Of a stretch of 64,000 bases of DNA, positions 7,840-16,611 are shown in pieces. The DNA comes from Polaribacter vadi (GTDB lineage: Bacteria > Bacteroidota > Bacteroidia > Flavobacteriales > Flavobacteriaceae), in NCBI RefSeq assembly GCF_001761365.1, contig NZ_CP017477.1, positions 890,501 through 954,500 of the forward strand, in the 5' to 3' direction. The position numbers and the translations under genes were made by a program. Below the pieces are notes generated by a model. It was not told the origin of the DNA and did not search any database. It saw nothing but the letters and a program-made list of their open reading frames with translations. The first letter of the stretch is position 1. The number at the start of each line of letters is the position of its first letter.

Positions 7840-9288
7840 ATGGCAATTTCTTTAAGAGGAGATCAAGAAATTAGTAGTGTACCAACTACTAAAAGTAAAG
7901 CATTAAGAATAAATTTAAATACAGACATTTACGGAACTTTTGCAGAAATTGGAGCTGGACAAGAAACGGCTCGTAATTTTTTTAGATCTGGAGCTGCATC
8001 TGGTACTATTGCAAAAGCAATGAGTGCTTATGATAAGGATTTTTCTGACGCTATTTATGGAATGGAAGAGGATAAACGTTATGTTACTCAGCCTCGTTTA
8101 CAAACCATGTTACGTCATGAAATTGATTTAATAGAAGACAGGTTAAGCAGACAAAAACATCCTGATAAATTGTTTTTTAGTTATGCAAACACAGTAACTA
8201 CGATAGATTTTGCAAGAAAATTTAAAGGTCATGGTTGGGTTGGAATTCGTTTTCAATTAGATCCTTTAGAAGGATATAATGAAATTGTTTTACACTTACG
8301 TTTTAAAGAAACAGATGCTCGTTTACAACAAGAAACATTGGGTATTTTAGGTGTAAACTTAATTTATGGTGCTTTTTATTTAAATGATAATCCTAAAGAT
8401 TTGGTAAAATCTTTTTATGATAATTTAGGAAATCATCAGTTAGAAATTGATATGATTAATTTCTCTGGCCCACGTTTTATGTATGTTGATAACAGATTAA
8501 TGAGTTTACAACTCCTTAAAAATGGCATGACAAACGCAGTTATGTTTGGTCCAGATGGAAACAACTTATTACCTGCACAAGTTTTATATAAAAAGAACAT
8601 TTTAGCTTTACGTGGTAGTTTTAGACCTGTTACAAAAGTGAATATGGATATGTTTGAACAATCCAAAAAAATGTTTTTAAATGAAGCAAAAGTTAAAGAA
8701 GATAAAACGCAAGTAATTTTTGAAATTACTTTAAGTAATTTATCTGCAGAAGGTAAAATTAATGAAAGAGATTTTTTAGATAGAGCAGAATTACTTTGTT
8801 CATTAGGACAAAATGTAATGATTACAAGCTTTCAGCAATATTTTAAATTGGTAGAATATTTTAGTGAATTTACCAAAGAAAGAATGGCTTTAGCCATGGG
8901 CGTTTACAACTTAATTCAAATTTTTGATGAAAAATACTACAGAGATTTAAGTGGTGGTATTTTAGAAGCATTTGGTAAATTATTCCATAGAGATTTAAAA
9001 GTATATATGTATCCTTATCATGATCAAGAATCTGACGAATATATAAATAGTTCCAACTTAAAAGTACACCCAAGAACTAAAGAGTTATACAAATACTTTA
9101 AAAATAATGGTAGACTTGTAGACATCAAAGATTTTGATAAAGATAGTTTAGATATTTTTTCTAGAACCGTTTTAAAGATGATTATGAATGGTGAAAAAGG
9201 TTGGGAAGAAATGTTGCCAGAAGGAATTGCAGAAACTATTAAACAAAAACGTTTATTTGGCTACTCTAGAACTAGAGGAAAAAATTAG
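7840..9288 (+). CDS. Conserved uncharacterised 482-aa cytoplasmic protein
   Basis: A soluble 482-residue protein with no signal peptide or transmembrane helix. Recognisable blocks include RNFFRSGAASGTIAKAMSAYD near residue 50, DAIYGMEEDKRYV, and a C-terminal IMNGEKGWEEMLPEG. The family is widespread in bacteria and often mislabelled TonB-dependent receptor or nicotinate-nucleotide adenylyltransferase in public annotation. Neither fits: there is no barrel, plug, signal peptide or nucleotidyltransferase HxGH motif. The function is unknown. It is monocistronic, with a -7 box of its own, and followed 53 bases later by a sigma factor gene. Confidence 0.8.
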   Translation: MAISLRGDQEISSVPTTKSKALRINLNTDIYGTFAEIGAGQETARNFFRSGAASGTIAKAMSAYDKDFSDAIYGMEEDKRYVTQPRLQTMLRHEIDLIEDRLSRQKHPDKLFFSYANTVTTIDFARKFKGHGWVGIRFQLDPLEGYNEIVLHLRFKETDARLQQETLGILGVNLIYGAFYLNDNPKDLVKSFYDNLGNHQLEIDMINFSGPRFMYVDNRLMSLQLLKNGMTNAVMFGPDGNNLLPAQVLYKKNILALRGSFRPVTKVNMDMFEQSKKMFLNEAKVKEDKTQVIFEITLSNLSAEGKINERDFLDRAELLCSLGQNVMITSFQQYFKLVEYFSEFTKERMALAMGVYNLIQIFDEKYYRDLSGGILEAFGKLFHRDLKVYMYPYHDQESDEYINSSNLKVHPRTKELYKYFKNNGRLVDIKDFDKDSLDIFSRTVLKMIMNGEKGWEEMLPEGIAETIKQKRLFGYSRTRGKN

Positions 9289-9341
9289 CCTTTTTAATTA
9301 AACCTTTTTTCTATTTTTCTGTCTAATTAAAAAAATGTTTT

Positions 9342-9890
9342 TTGATAGACGAAATTACATTAGTACAGCAACTACAAAATACTAAAACCAGAGACAAAGC
9401 TTTTGGGGTTTTAATAACGCAATACAAACAGCGTTTATATTGGCATATTCGTAAAATTGTACTAGTACATGATGATGCAGATGATGTATTGCAAAATACT
9501 TTCGTAAAAATTTTTAGAAATATTGAAAAATTTAACGGAGAAAGTAAATTGTATTCTTGGATGTACAGAATTGCCACAAACGAATCTATTACTTTTATAA
9601 ATAAAAGAGCCAAAGAAAGAAATGTAGATATTGCAGATTATCATGAACAATTAGCAAGTACTTTACAAAGCGATGTGCATTTTTCTGGTGATGAAATTCA
9701 ACTAATTTTACAAAAAGCAATTGCTACTTTACCTGTAAAACAACAACTTGTTTTTAACATGAAATATTTTGAGGAATTAAAATACGACCAAATATCAGAA
9801 ATTTTAGAAACCTCTGTTGGTGCACTCAAAGCCTCTTATTTTCATGCAGTTAAGAAAATTGAAAAATATATAAAAACAAAAACAGATTAA
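9342..9890 (+). CDS. ECF-type RNA polymerase sigma factor
   Basis: A 182-residue sigma-70-family factor. Region 2 contains HDDADDVLQNTFVKIFRN and WMYRIATNESITF; region 4 contains LPVKQQLVFNMKYFEELKYDQISEIL and VGALKASYFHAVKKI. The start is a TTG at 9342: the nearby ATG at 9335 is out of frame and an in-frame stop lies at 9324. It is followed by a single-pass membrane protein and a periplasmic helical protein, the usual set for sigma factors regulated across the inner membrane. Confidence 0.92.
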   Translation: MIDEITLVQQLQNTKTRDKAFGVLITQYKQRLYWHIRKIVLVHDDADDVLQNTFVKIFRNIEKFNGESKLYSWMYRIATNESITFINKRAKERNVDIADYHEQLASTLQSDVHFSGDEIQLILQKAIATLPVKQQLVFNMKYFEELKYDQISEILETSVGALKASYFHAVKKIEKYIKTKTD

Positions 9891-9921
9891 ACCTTTTTAC
9901 ATTTTAAAGGTCTAAACAATA

Positions 9922-10461
9922 ATGGAAAACGAATTAAAAAATAGCGTTCATTACATCAACAATAAAGTTGGCAAAAAAACTGGTTTTTCTGCTCCAACTA
10001 ATTATTTTGATAATTTGCAAGATAGCATTCAAGCAAAAATAGCTGAAGAAAGTTTCAGTAAAAAAAGTGCGTTTAAAGTTCCCGAGAATTATTTTGATGA
10101 TTTAGAAAACAACATTTTACTAAAAATTTCATCCGAAGAAAAAGAAACAAAAGTTATTTCTTTTAAAGAACGTGTTTTTAAATTGATTCCGATTGCAGCA
10201 GCAGCTTCTATTATATTGTTTATTGGTTTAAATTCTTTTGTTTTTAATACCAGTGATGAACTTACATTAGATTCACTTTCTAATAATGATATTGAATATT
10301 GGTTAGATACTAACACATTTCATTCTACTGATATTACTACAATTTATGAAGATGAAATATTAGAAGAAAATGAGTTCTTGTTTAACGAACTTAAAGATGA
10401 AAGTATTGAAGATTATATAAACTCAATAGACGATCCATCTTTATTAAATGAATTGAATTAA
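9922..10461 (+). CDS. Single-pass membrane protein in the ECF sigma operon
   Basis: 179 residues: a cytoplasmic N-terminal part carrying two similar segments (GFSAPTNYFDNLQDSI and AFKVPENYFDDLENNI), one transmembrane helix (about residues 90-108, AAAASIILFIGL) and a very acidic outer tail. The layout matches an anti-sigma-like membrane regulator, but no ZAS zinc motif is seen. The duplicated P-x-NYFD-L segments are a flavobacterial hallmark. It starts 31 bases after the sigma gene and is followed by a periplasmic protein gene. Confidence 0.75.
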   Translation: MENELKNSVHYINNKVGKKTGFSAPTNYFDNLQDSIQAKIAEESFSKKSAFKVPENYFDDLENNILLKISSEEKETKVISFKERVFKLIPIAAAASIILFIGLNSFVFNTSDELTLDSLSNNDIEYWLDTNTFHSTDITTIYEDEILEENEFLFNELKDESIEDYINSIDDPSLLNELN

Positions 10462-10472
10462 AAATATAGATC

Positions 10473-10934
10473 ATGAAAAAAATAATAATTTTTATAAGTA
10501 TTTGCCTTCTTTGCGTGCTTTCTGCAACAGCGCAAACAAAAGACGAAAGCAGAGATAAAATAAAGGCTTTAAAAATTTCCTACATCACAGAACAGTTAAG
10601 TTTAACGACGGATGAAGCTCAAAAGTTTTGGCCTATTTATAATTTGTATGATAAAGAACAATTTAATTTACGAATTAATTACAAAACTTCGTTAAGAAAA
10701 TCAATTAAAAGTATTGAAGAAATTGACAATTTAAATGAAGTTGATGCAAAAAAATTAATTGCTTTAAAATTACTTACAGACAAGCAATTATATGAATCTC
10801 AAAAAAATTTTATAAATAAAATGGAAGGGGTTTTATCAGCTAAAAAGATTATAAAATTACAAATTTCAGAAATGGAATTTGCAAGAAAATTAATGAAAAA
10901 ATACCGAAAGAAACGACCAGATTCTAAAGATTAA
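10473..10934 (+). CDS. Periplasmic helical protein, Spy/CpxP-like sensor
   Basis: 153 residues with a clear signal peptide (residues 1-20, cleavage near ATAQ). The mature part is mostly charged helix with LSLTTDEAQKFWPIYNLYDK, a flavobacterial version of the LTxxQ-type helices of Spy/CpxP periplasmic sensors. As third gene behind the sigma factor and membrane protein it may be the envelope-stress sensor of the set; this is inferred from gene order. A strong terminator follows at once. Confidence 0.75.
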   Translation: MKKIIIFISICLLCVLSATAQTKDESRDKIKALKISYITEQLSLTTDEAQKFWPIYNLYDKEQFNLRINYKTSLRKSIKSIEEIDNLNEVDAKKLIALKLLTDKQLYESQKNFINKMEGVLSAKKIIKLQISEMEFARKLMKKYRKKRPDSKD

Positions 10935-10940
10935 AGTCAT

Positions 10941-10975
10941 AAAAAAAGGAGCTAAAAATATAGCTCCTTTTTTTT
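10941..10975. terminator. Bidirectional hairpin terminator
   Basis: GGAGCTA (10948-10954) pairs with TAGCTCC (10961-10967) around a 6-base loop, with an A run before and a T run after. It ends the ECF operon and can also serve the convergent small gene at 10989-11174. Confidence 0.85.
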
Positions 10976-10988
10976 ATGTATCTAAATG

Positions 10989-11174
10989 TTACTTATTTAT
11001 CAAATTGAAACAGACAAATAATTCTGGTTTGTTTGCTGTAAATTGTTTTAGCCAAATTGTTAATTCTTGAATTTCAAAAGGCAATAATCTTTGTAAAGAT
11101 TTCTCTAATTCTCTACAAAACAATTCTGAATTAAAACTTACTTTTTTCAAAATTACTTTGGTGTACTCAAACAT
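10989..11174 (-). CDS. Small conserved flavobacterial protein (61 aa)
   Basis: The frame can be extended to 11270, but that start lies inside a strong terminator hairpin (11259-11290), so the internal ATG at 11174 is preferred; the product then begins MFEYTKVILKKVSF. A TATATTTG box at 11246-11253 (minus) supports an independent short transcript. The sequence is soluble and helical, with FCRELEKSLQRLL and ELTIWLKQF. Similar small proteins are common in Flavobacteriaceae next to unknown genes; function unknown. An ATG four codons earlier (11186) is an alternative. Confidence 0.65.
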   Translation of the reverse strand: MFEYTKVILKKVSFNSELFCRELEKSLQRLLPFEIQELTIWLKQFTANKPELFVCFNLINK

Positions 11175-11245
11175 TGCTCTAGCCATTCTTTTTAAAAATT
11201 TAATGTTACTAACTAAACGTAATTTCCTGTATTTTATTACTTTAC

Positions 11246-11253
11246 CAAATATA
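11246..11253 (-). promoter_or_regulatory. -7 promoter box for the 61-aa gene
   Basis: Minus-strand TATATTTG, a perfect TAnnTTTG match, 71 bases before the preferred ATG and directly after the terminator of the previous gene. No clear -33 TTG at the right distance. Confidence 0.45.
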
Positions 11254-11258
11254 ACAAA

Positions 11259-11290
11259 AAATACCAACATTAAAAATAATGTTGGTATTA
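11259..11290 (-). terminator. Hairpin terminator
   Basis: Thirteen-base arms AATACCAACATTA and TAATGTTGGTATT (11260-11272 and 11278-11290) with a short loop. On the minus strand it is followed by TTTTTTG, so it terminates transcription from the 11316-11576 gene. Confidence 0.85.
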
Positions 11291-11315
11291 AAGTTTTGTT
11301 TATAAACTGTTAAAT

Positions 11316-11576
11316 TTATAAGCTATTTACTTTTTCAACTAAAGCTTTTGCTTTCGTTTCTAATTCTTGATTAATTGCTTTGTAATGAGCCTTTTTATTT
11401 TCAACGTTTTTTGCGTTTACTTTTGCAATTAAACCATCGAAAGTTTCAATAGCTTCATCTACAATTTGGTCTCCTTTTTTTTGTTCGTTTTTTAAGGTTG
11501 ATACATCTAAAGTATATTCAATAACATCACCTAAAACGTAATTAATATCTTTTTTTAAATTTTTAATATTTGCCAT
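11316..11576 (-). CDS. Small conserved helical protein (86 aa)
   Basis: An 86-residue charged protein, MANIKNLKKDINYVLGDVIEY at the start and KALVEKVNSL at the end, predicted almost entirely helical. No signal peptide, membrane helix or catalytic motif. Closely similar proteins are typical of Flavobacteriaceae genomes and are unnamed. Its gene has its own terminator and sits 41 bases after the HAD gene, so it may be read from that operon or alone. Confidence 0.75.
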   Translation of the reverse strand: MANIKNLKKDINYVLGDVIEYTLDVSTLKNEQKKGDQIVDEAIETFDGLIAKVNAKNVENKKAHYKAINQELETKAKALVEKVNSL

Positions 11577-11617
11577 AATTTCTTATTCTTTAATTGCTGC
11601 AAAGTTAGTTTATTTAT

Positions 11618-12310
11618 TTAAAAGAGCGCTATAACATCTTTTATATTTGAAACAGTTTTATATGTTGCTTTTGCAGATACTTGTTCAGAAACTTCTTCAT
11701 GCATCCAAGTTGTATGGAAAGGAACATGTATTGCAGCTGCTCCAATTTTTATCAAGGGTAAAACATCTGACTTTAAAGAGTTCCCAATCATTAAAAATTG
11801 TGATGGCTCAATATCTAAATGTTGTATTAACTTTAAATAATCTTTCTCTTTTTTATCGCTCATAACCTCTATATGATGAAAATATTTGAGCAGGTTCGAT
11901 TTTTCTAATTTGCGCTCTTGATCTAACAAATCTCCTTTTGTGGCTAAAATTAATTTGTATTTACCTTGTAAATTTTTTAAAACATCCTCTATTCCATCTA
12001 ATAATTCTATTGGTTTTTCCAGCATGTTTTTACCAATATTTAAAATAGCTTCAATTGTTTTTTGTTGAACTTGATAATTAGAAATCTCCAAAGCACATTC
12101 AATCATCGATAATATAAAACCTTTAACTCCATAACCATATTGACTTAAATTTCTGATTTCGGTTTTAAAAAGTTCTTGATCTATTTTATTTTTGGTTTCG
12201 TATTTTGAAAGTAGTTCTGCAAATTCTTCTTCAGCTTCTCTAAAATAGGTTTCATTTACCCATAAAGTATCATCAGCATCAAAAGCAATAACTTTTATAT
12301 TTTTATACAT
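11618..12310 (-). CDS. HAD-superfamily phosphatase
   Basis: A 230-residue HAD hydrolase: motif I is [10 protein letters not shown] with the nucleophilic and acid Asp, motif II is LATKGD, and motif III/IV is [13 protein letters not shown] helical cap lies between motifs I and II (about 20-95). The substrate is likely a small phosphorylated metabolite but cannot be read from sequence. Its start overlaps the kdsB stop by 8 bases, so the two are cotranscribed. It is not an obvious KdsC, which is shorter and lacks such a cap. Confidence 0.85.
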   Translation of the reverse strand: MYKNIKVIAFDADDTLWVNETYFREAEEEFAELLSKYETKNKIDQELFKTEIRNLSQYGYGVKGFILSMIECALEISNYQVQQKTIEAILNIGKNMLEKPIELLDGIEDVLKNLQGKYKLILATKGDLLDQERKLEKSNLLKYFHHIEVMSDKKEKDYLKLIQHLDIEPSQFLMIGNSLKSDVLPLIKIGAAAIHVPFHTTWMHEEVSEQVSAKATYKTVSNIKDVIALF

Positions 12311-13037
12311 TTTTTAAATGTTGAATCGCTTTTTCTAAATCTTCTGGAGTATCAATACCAACTGCTTCTACATTTGTTTCTACCATTTTTATTTTTTTAC
12401 CAATTTCTTGATAACGAATCGCTTCAATTTTTTCTGCTGCTTCTAAAGGCGTAATTGGTGTTTTATAAAAATCTAACAATGCTTGTTTTCTAAAGGCATA
12501 AACTCCCTTATGTTTATAATATTTTACTGCAACTTCTTTGTCTCTATGATAAGGAATTACGCTTCTAGAAAAGTAAATTGCCAAATTATTTATATCTGTA
12601 ATTACCTTTACATTATTAGGGTTTTCAATATCTTCTTGGTTTGTAATTTGAACTTTTAAAGAAGCTAAATCAATTTCTTTTTTTTCATCAGCCTTAAAAA
12701 CAGCGACTAATTTTGTTAAAGAAACAGTATCTATAAAAGGCTCATCTCCTTGAACATTAATTACTATATCTGCATCTATATTTTGTACGGCTTCTGCAAT
12801 TCTATCAGAACCACATTCGTGTTCTTTTATGCTCATTATTACATTTCCATTCGCTTTTTTAATGGTTTCAGAAATTATATCAGAATCTGTAACTACGTAA
12901 ACTTCATCAAATAAATTGGTTTTTAACGTTGCTTCGTAAGTTCTTACAATTACTGGTTTGCCACCCAAATCCTTCATTAATTTACCTGGAAAACGAGAAG
13001 CACTATATCTTGCAGGAATCATTGCAATTACTTTCAT
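12303..13037 (-). CDS. kdsB: CMP-KDO synthetase
   Basis: 3-deoxy-manno-octulosonate cytidylyltransferase, 244 residues, activates KDO for lipopolysaccharide core synthesis. The N-terminal nucleotide-binding motif is [13 protein letters not shown], and the family motifs [11 protein letters not shown] and INVQGDEPF are present. Full length with no gaps. It is the first gene of a two-gene unit with the HAD phosphatase, and a TATCTTTG box lies 21 bases before its ATG. Confidence 0.95.
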   Translation of the reverse strand: MKVIAMIPARYSASRFPGKLMKDLGGKPVIVRTYEATLKTNLFDEVYVVTDSDIISETIKKANGNVIMSIKEHECGSDRIAEAVQNIDADIVINVQGDEPFIDTVSLTKLVAVFKADEKKEIDLASLKVQITNQEDIENPNNVKVITDINNLAIYFSRSVIPYHRDKEVAVKYYKHKGVYAFRKQALLDFYKTPITPLEAAEKIEAIRYQEIGKKIKMVETNVEAVGIDTPEDLEKAIQHLKNV

Positions 13038-13058
13038 ATTTTTTTAATATTTACGCAT

Positions 13059-13066
13059 CAAAGATA
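13059..13066 (-). promoter_or_regulatory. -7 promoter box for kdsB
   Basis: Minus-strand TATCTTTG, a perfect TAnnTTTG match, 21 bases upstream of the kdsB ATG. No TTG at 17-19 bases upstream. Confidence 0.5.
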
Positions 13067-13074
13067 ATATTTAA

Positions 13075-13308
<234 letters not shown>

Positions 13309-13331
13309 AAAAATACCCAAAAATATTTTAT

Positions 13332-13367
13332 AAAAAAGTTCAAGACATATCTTGAACTTTTTTTTTA
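13332..13367 (+). terminator. Hairpin terminator
   Basis: AAAGTTCAAGA (13335-13345) and TCTTGAACTTT (13350-13360) form an 11-bp stem with a CATA loop, followed by a T run. It ends the Lmo0937-type gene. Confidence 0.88.
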
Positions 13368-13688
13368 GATTATATTTAGTTTTTAATAAAAAATTAGATT
13401 GCTAAAGTTTTAAATTGATAACTACAACTTTTTAAGAAACATTGGTTGCAATAGAGAATATACTCGACAAATATAGATAAAGATGATATACATTTTTATT
13501 AAAAGACATTTGTAAGGTTTTTATTTAAATTAAATTTTGAAACAAGCCAAAACTCTAAAAGTTTTAGTATTTTTATTGCCTGATTCCTCAATTTGATAAT
13601 TATATTTTTTTGGCATGAAAAATGCAATTTATTCATAAATAAGTACATTTTTATTGTCCTTTTATATTTTATATAATCCTATTAACAA
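13368..13688. other. A+T-rich intergenic stretch, nothing recognised
   Basis: About 320 bases without a gene. Only weak promoter-like text is visible (TACATTTT near 13646), which may serve the secreted protein gene at 13689. No repeat, hairpin or RNA gene was seen. Confidence 0.5.
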
Positions 13689-14603
13689 TTGAGAAAAACC
13701 ATTCTTTTCGCATTCTTTTTATGTATAGTTTTCAACATATTTAGTAATGATAGAACTTTATACGTAGATAATTTCAGCAACATTATTGGCAGCCCAAACA
13801 AGGAAGATAAACTACTTCTTTTTGCAATGAGAAACGATTTTAAAACTTTAATTTTATATGATTTAAATAAAGTTGATAAAATTTGGTCTTTATCTGATCC
13901 AAGAAAAAATAATGTTTTAGCAGAATTTATTTTAAAAGCCAAAACCGAATTTAACATTAAAAATGTTGGAGCTTCTGGTGAATGTGCTTCTTTTTTCACC
14001 AATACCATACATCTTTATAACAACTCCAGAAACAAACCTGATGAAAAGTTTGATATTTATAATTTAGAATATGAATACTGGTCTAAAAAAGCATCTGGAG
14101 AAAATGGTTATTATTGTGAAAATTACTTAAAAGCAAATTCATCACCTTGTAATAGAGAAGGCTCTTTTAATTTCTTTATTGAAAATTTAAAAGAACTAAA
14201 AAAACTAATAAAAAATAATACTCATTCTATAAAAATTGATGCGTATGTTGGTTACTATTCTCAAAAAGAAATTGAATTGATTGCTAAATATTCAGATAGA
14301 TTAATTGTACAGGCTTTTGGTAGAAACCCAGAAACAAGTTTTAAATACGCTAAGAAAAATTTAGAGCATGTTTTAAACAACAATAGTACTATAAAAACAT
14401 CTATTGTGTTTTCTACAAGAATGGATAAAATGGGTTATTTTTTTAAATTTAATGATTTAGAAAAAAGTGAAAGTTTATTTTTTGATGAAATGAATAACTA
14501 CAGTATAAATTTCAAGAAAAACTTAAACTTAGATGGCTTTAGCTACCACACATTCAGTTTTTTAGAAAAATCTGTTAGCTACTACTCTTACAGAAAAAAT
14601 TAA
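13689..14603 (+). CDS. Secreted protein of unknown function
   Basis: 304 residues beginning with a signal peptide (MRKTILFAFFLCIVFNIFSN) from a TTG start; no ATG is available near. The mature part alternates predicted helices and strands, with YNLEYEYWS, SIKIDAYVGYYSQ, LIVQAFGRNPE and TSIVFSTRMDKMG, which would suit a TIM-barrel with an acidic pair in the YNLEYE strand, as in some glycoside hydrolases. That is a guess from pattern. It contains GECASFF, YYCENY and SSPCNREG cysteines that could form disulfides. Monocistronic, convergent with queD. Confidence 0.7.
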   Translation: MRKTILFAFFLCIVFNIFSNDRTLYVDNFSNIIGSPNKEDKLLLFAMRNDFKTLILYDLNKVDKIWSLSDPRKNNVLAEFILKAKTEFNIKNVGASGECASFFTNTIHLYNNSRNKPDEKFDIYNLEYEYWSKKASGENGYYCENYLKANSSPCNREGSFNFFIENLKELKKLIKNNTHSIKIDAYVGYYSQKEIELIAKYSDRLIVQAFGRNPETSFKYAKKNLEHVLNNNSTIKTSIVFSTRMDKMGYFFKFNDLEKSESLFFDEMNNYSINFKKNLNLDGFSYHTFSFLEKSVSYYSYRKN

Positions 14604-14645
14604 ACTATTTTTTATTATTGATATATAATTCGTAAGTAAAAACCA

Positions 14646-15059
14646 CTATTCTCCTGCATAACTTACAAAGTTTCTAGGAGTTTCATAAAGCGTGATTTTT
14701 AAATCTAAATGAGTTGGAATATGAGGTCTTAATTTATCATAAATAACAACAGCAATATTTTCTGCTGTAGGATTTAAATTTTTAAACTCTTTAACTTCTA
14801 CATTTAAATTTTTATGATCAAAACTGTTTTCTATTTCAGCTTTAATTAAAGAACTTAATACACCTAAGTCATATACATAACCTGTTTCCTTGTCAATTTC
14901 TCCTGTTAAAGAAACAATCAATTCGTAATTGTGTCCATGAAAATTAGGGTTGCTACATTTGCTAAAAACTTCAAGGTTTTTTTCTTCAGACCAATCTTTT
15001 CTATACAACCTATGAGCTGCATTAAAATGTGCTTTTCTATGAACTGTAACTTTAGGCAT
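14646..15059 (-). CDS. queD: 6-pyruvoyl-tetrahydropterin/6-carboxytetrahydropterin synthase
   Basis: 137 residues of the PTPS/QueD fold. Zinc ligands are seen in HFNAAHRL and FHGHNYEL, the catalytic Cys in FSKCSNPN, and the purine-binding Glu in the C-terminal ITLYETPRN. In bacteria it usually makes 6-carboxy-tetrahydropterin for queuosine; other queuosine genes are not in view, so a pterin role is possible. It overlaps the idi stop by 8 bases. Confidence 0.9.
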   Translation of the reverse strand: MPKVTVHRKAHFNAAHRLYRKDWSEEKNLEVFSKCSNPNFHGHNYELIVSLTGEIDKETGYVYDLGVLSSLIKAEIENSFDHKNLNVEVKEFKNLNPTAENIAVVIYDKLRPHIPTHLDLKITLYETPRNFVSYAGE

Positions 15060-15570
15060 TTGTTAGTTTATCAAAAGATTTATCAAAAATTATTTTAAAC
15101 CATTCAGTGTAAATCTCAGGATTATTTTCAATATCCTTTTTCACATCTTTTAAAGGCATCCATTTATAAGATGCTACTTCCTCCTTATTAATATTTGGTT
15201 TGTCTTCAAAAGAGCCAATTAACACAAAATCTAATTCGTGTTCAGTTAAACCATTATCAAAAGGTGCTTTATAAATAAAAGAAAAAACCTCTTTTAAATC
15301 TGTTGTAAAACCCATTTCTTCTTGCAAACGTCTTCTACCTGCTTCTACATTACTCTCTCCTTCTCTTTGATGAGAACAACAGGTATTTGTCCATAATAAA
15401 GGCGAATGATATTTAGATGCTGCTCTTTGTTGCAACATTAATTCTCCTTTTTCATTAAAAACAAACACAGAAAATGCTCTGTGTAAAACAGCTTTTTCAT
15501 GTGCTTCCATTTTAGGCATTAAACCTATTTGGTTATTTTTTTCATCAACTAAAACAACTAATTCCTCCAT
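15052..15570 (-). CDS. idi: Isopentenyl-diphosphate delta-isomerase, type 1
   Basis: A Nudix-fold isomerase that interconverts IPP and DMAPP. Motifs LWTNTCCSHQREGE (catalytic Cys) and the Nudix-like EAGRRRLQEEMGF are present, with the acidic LTEHELDFVL later. The frame extends to 15600, but a TATATTTG box occupies 15576-15583, so the start at 15570 (MEELVVLVDEK, 172 residues) is chosen; transcription would then start at about the ATG, giving a leaderless or near-leaderless message. It forms an operon with queD. Confidence 0.92.
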   Translation of the reverse strand: MEELVVLVDEKNNQIGLMPKMEAHEKAVLHRAFSVFVFNEKGELMLQQRAASKYHSPLLWTNTCCSHQREGESNVEAGRRRLQEEMGFTTDLKEVFSFIYKAPFDNGLTEHELDFVLIGSFEDKPNINKEEVASYKWMPLKDVKKDIENNPEIYTEWFKIIFDKSFDKLTNA

Positions 15571-15575
15571 AATTG

Positions 15576-15583
15576 CAAATATA
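15576..15583 (-). promoter_or_regulatory. -7 promoter box for idi, leaderless arrangement
   Basis: Minus-strand TATATTTG ends only 5 bases before the idi ATG. This decides the start codon and implies almost no 5' untranslated region. Confidence 0.55.
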
Positions 15584-15659
15584 AAGGAATCAAACAGCAA
15601 TAAAAACTTAAAGTTATTATAAAGTCATTAGATTTATCTATTCTTTTATGTTGATGATT

Positions 15660-15667
15660 TATCTTTG
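15660..15667 (+). promoter_or_regulatory. -7 promoter box for the cyclophilin lipoprotein gene
   Basis: TATCTTTG matches TAnnTTTG. It overlaps the TTG at 15665 that opens the longest frame, which argues for the downstream GTG start at 15692. Confidence 0.5.
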
Positions 15668-15691
15668 AGTTTTATAAAAAATATTTTAAAA

Positions 15692-16399
15692 GTGAAGTTT
15701 TTATTTCGATTGTCTTTTGTTGTTCTGTGTGTTTTTTTTTATCAATGTGATGATGCTCCAAAAAAAAAGGAGATTTCAAAAAAGGAAAATCTAAAAAGTG
15801 AAAAAATCATTGAAAAAGATACGATAGCAATTGACGAGGAAAAAAAATGGAATACCATAAACAGTTCTAATACCGAAGATTTTTTATTAGCTTATGGTAA
15901 AGAAAATCCAGAAACCAAGGTTATTATCAAAACTAAATTTGGGAATATAAAAATTCGTCTGTTTGAAGATGTTCCTGCTCACAGAGCTAGCTTTATTTAT
16001 CTTACAAAAAATGAATATTTTAATACAACAGTTATTTATAGAGTCGCCAAAAACTTTGTAATTCAGGGAGGTAATTCCGATAATTATTTAACTGTAGAAG
16101 AAAGAACAAAACACGGAAATTACTTAATAAAACCTGAATTCAAAAAACACAGAATTCATAAATATGGTTCTTTAGCAGCTGCAAGAGAATGGGATAATAA
16201 CCCAAATAAATTATCCAATCCTTTTGAATTTTATGTGGTTCAGAATAAAAAAGGAGCTCCGCATTTAGATAATCAACATACCGTTTTTGGGGAGGTTTTT
16301 GAAGGTTTTGATACTATGACTAAAATATCTAAAGTAGAAGTTGGCGCAGATGATTGGCCTATGGATGAAATTCCAATCACTGTTGAAATTTTGGAGTAA
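15692..16399 (+). CDS. Cyclophilin-type peptidyl-prolyl isomerase lipoprotein
   Basis: About 235 residues from the GTG at 15692. The N-terminus is a lipoprotein signal (LSFVVLCVFFYQCDD, lipidated Cys), followed by a Lys-rich linker and a cyclophilin domain from about residue 80: IYRVAKNFVIQGG, then LAAAREWD, then HTVFGEVFEGFDTM. Active-site residues are diverged (YR instead of FHR), so activity is uncertain. It likely acts as a folding helper in the periplasm or outer membrane. The longest frame starts at TTG 15665 but overlaps the promoter box. Confidence 0.8.
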   Translation: MKFLFRLSFVVLCVFFYQCDDAPKKKEISKKENLKSEKIIEKDTIAIDEEKKWNTINSSNTEDFLLAYGKENPETKVIIKTKFGNIKIRLFEDVPAHRASFIYLTKNEYFNTTVIYRVAKNFVIQGGNSDNYLTVEERTKHGNYLIKPEFKKHRIHKYGSLAAAREWDNNPNKLSNPFEFYVVQNKKGAPHLDNQHTVFGEVFEGFDTMTKISKVEVGADDWPMDEIPITVEILE

Positions 16400-16586
16400 A
16401 TTTCCACTTTGCCTTTCAGAAATTTTTCCAAATAAAAATGTTTTGATTATTTGATGTTTGTTTTTAATTCGTGAATTTCTAGCATCCATCAAAAGATCAA
16501 TTATAATCTTTATGAGCATCAAAAATCAGCAAAAATTACCTCTTATTTTCAAGCAAAATTCAACGCAAAAATTATAGAATAAACCC

Positions 16587-16594
16587 TATCTTTG
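16587..16594 (+). promoter_or_regulatory. -7 promoter box for prfC
   Basis: TATCTTTG, a perfect TAnnTTTG match, 17 bases before the ATG. No clear TTG at the -33 position. Confidence 0.5.
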
Positions 16595-16611
16595 CACCTC
16601 AAATTTTGTAG

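Noticed and set aside
11174..11270. The longer 93-codon version of the small gene at 10989.
   Set aside because: Its start codon lies in a strong terminator hairpin and a promoter box lies inside it; the shorter version starting at 11174 fits better.
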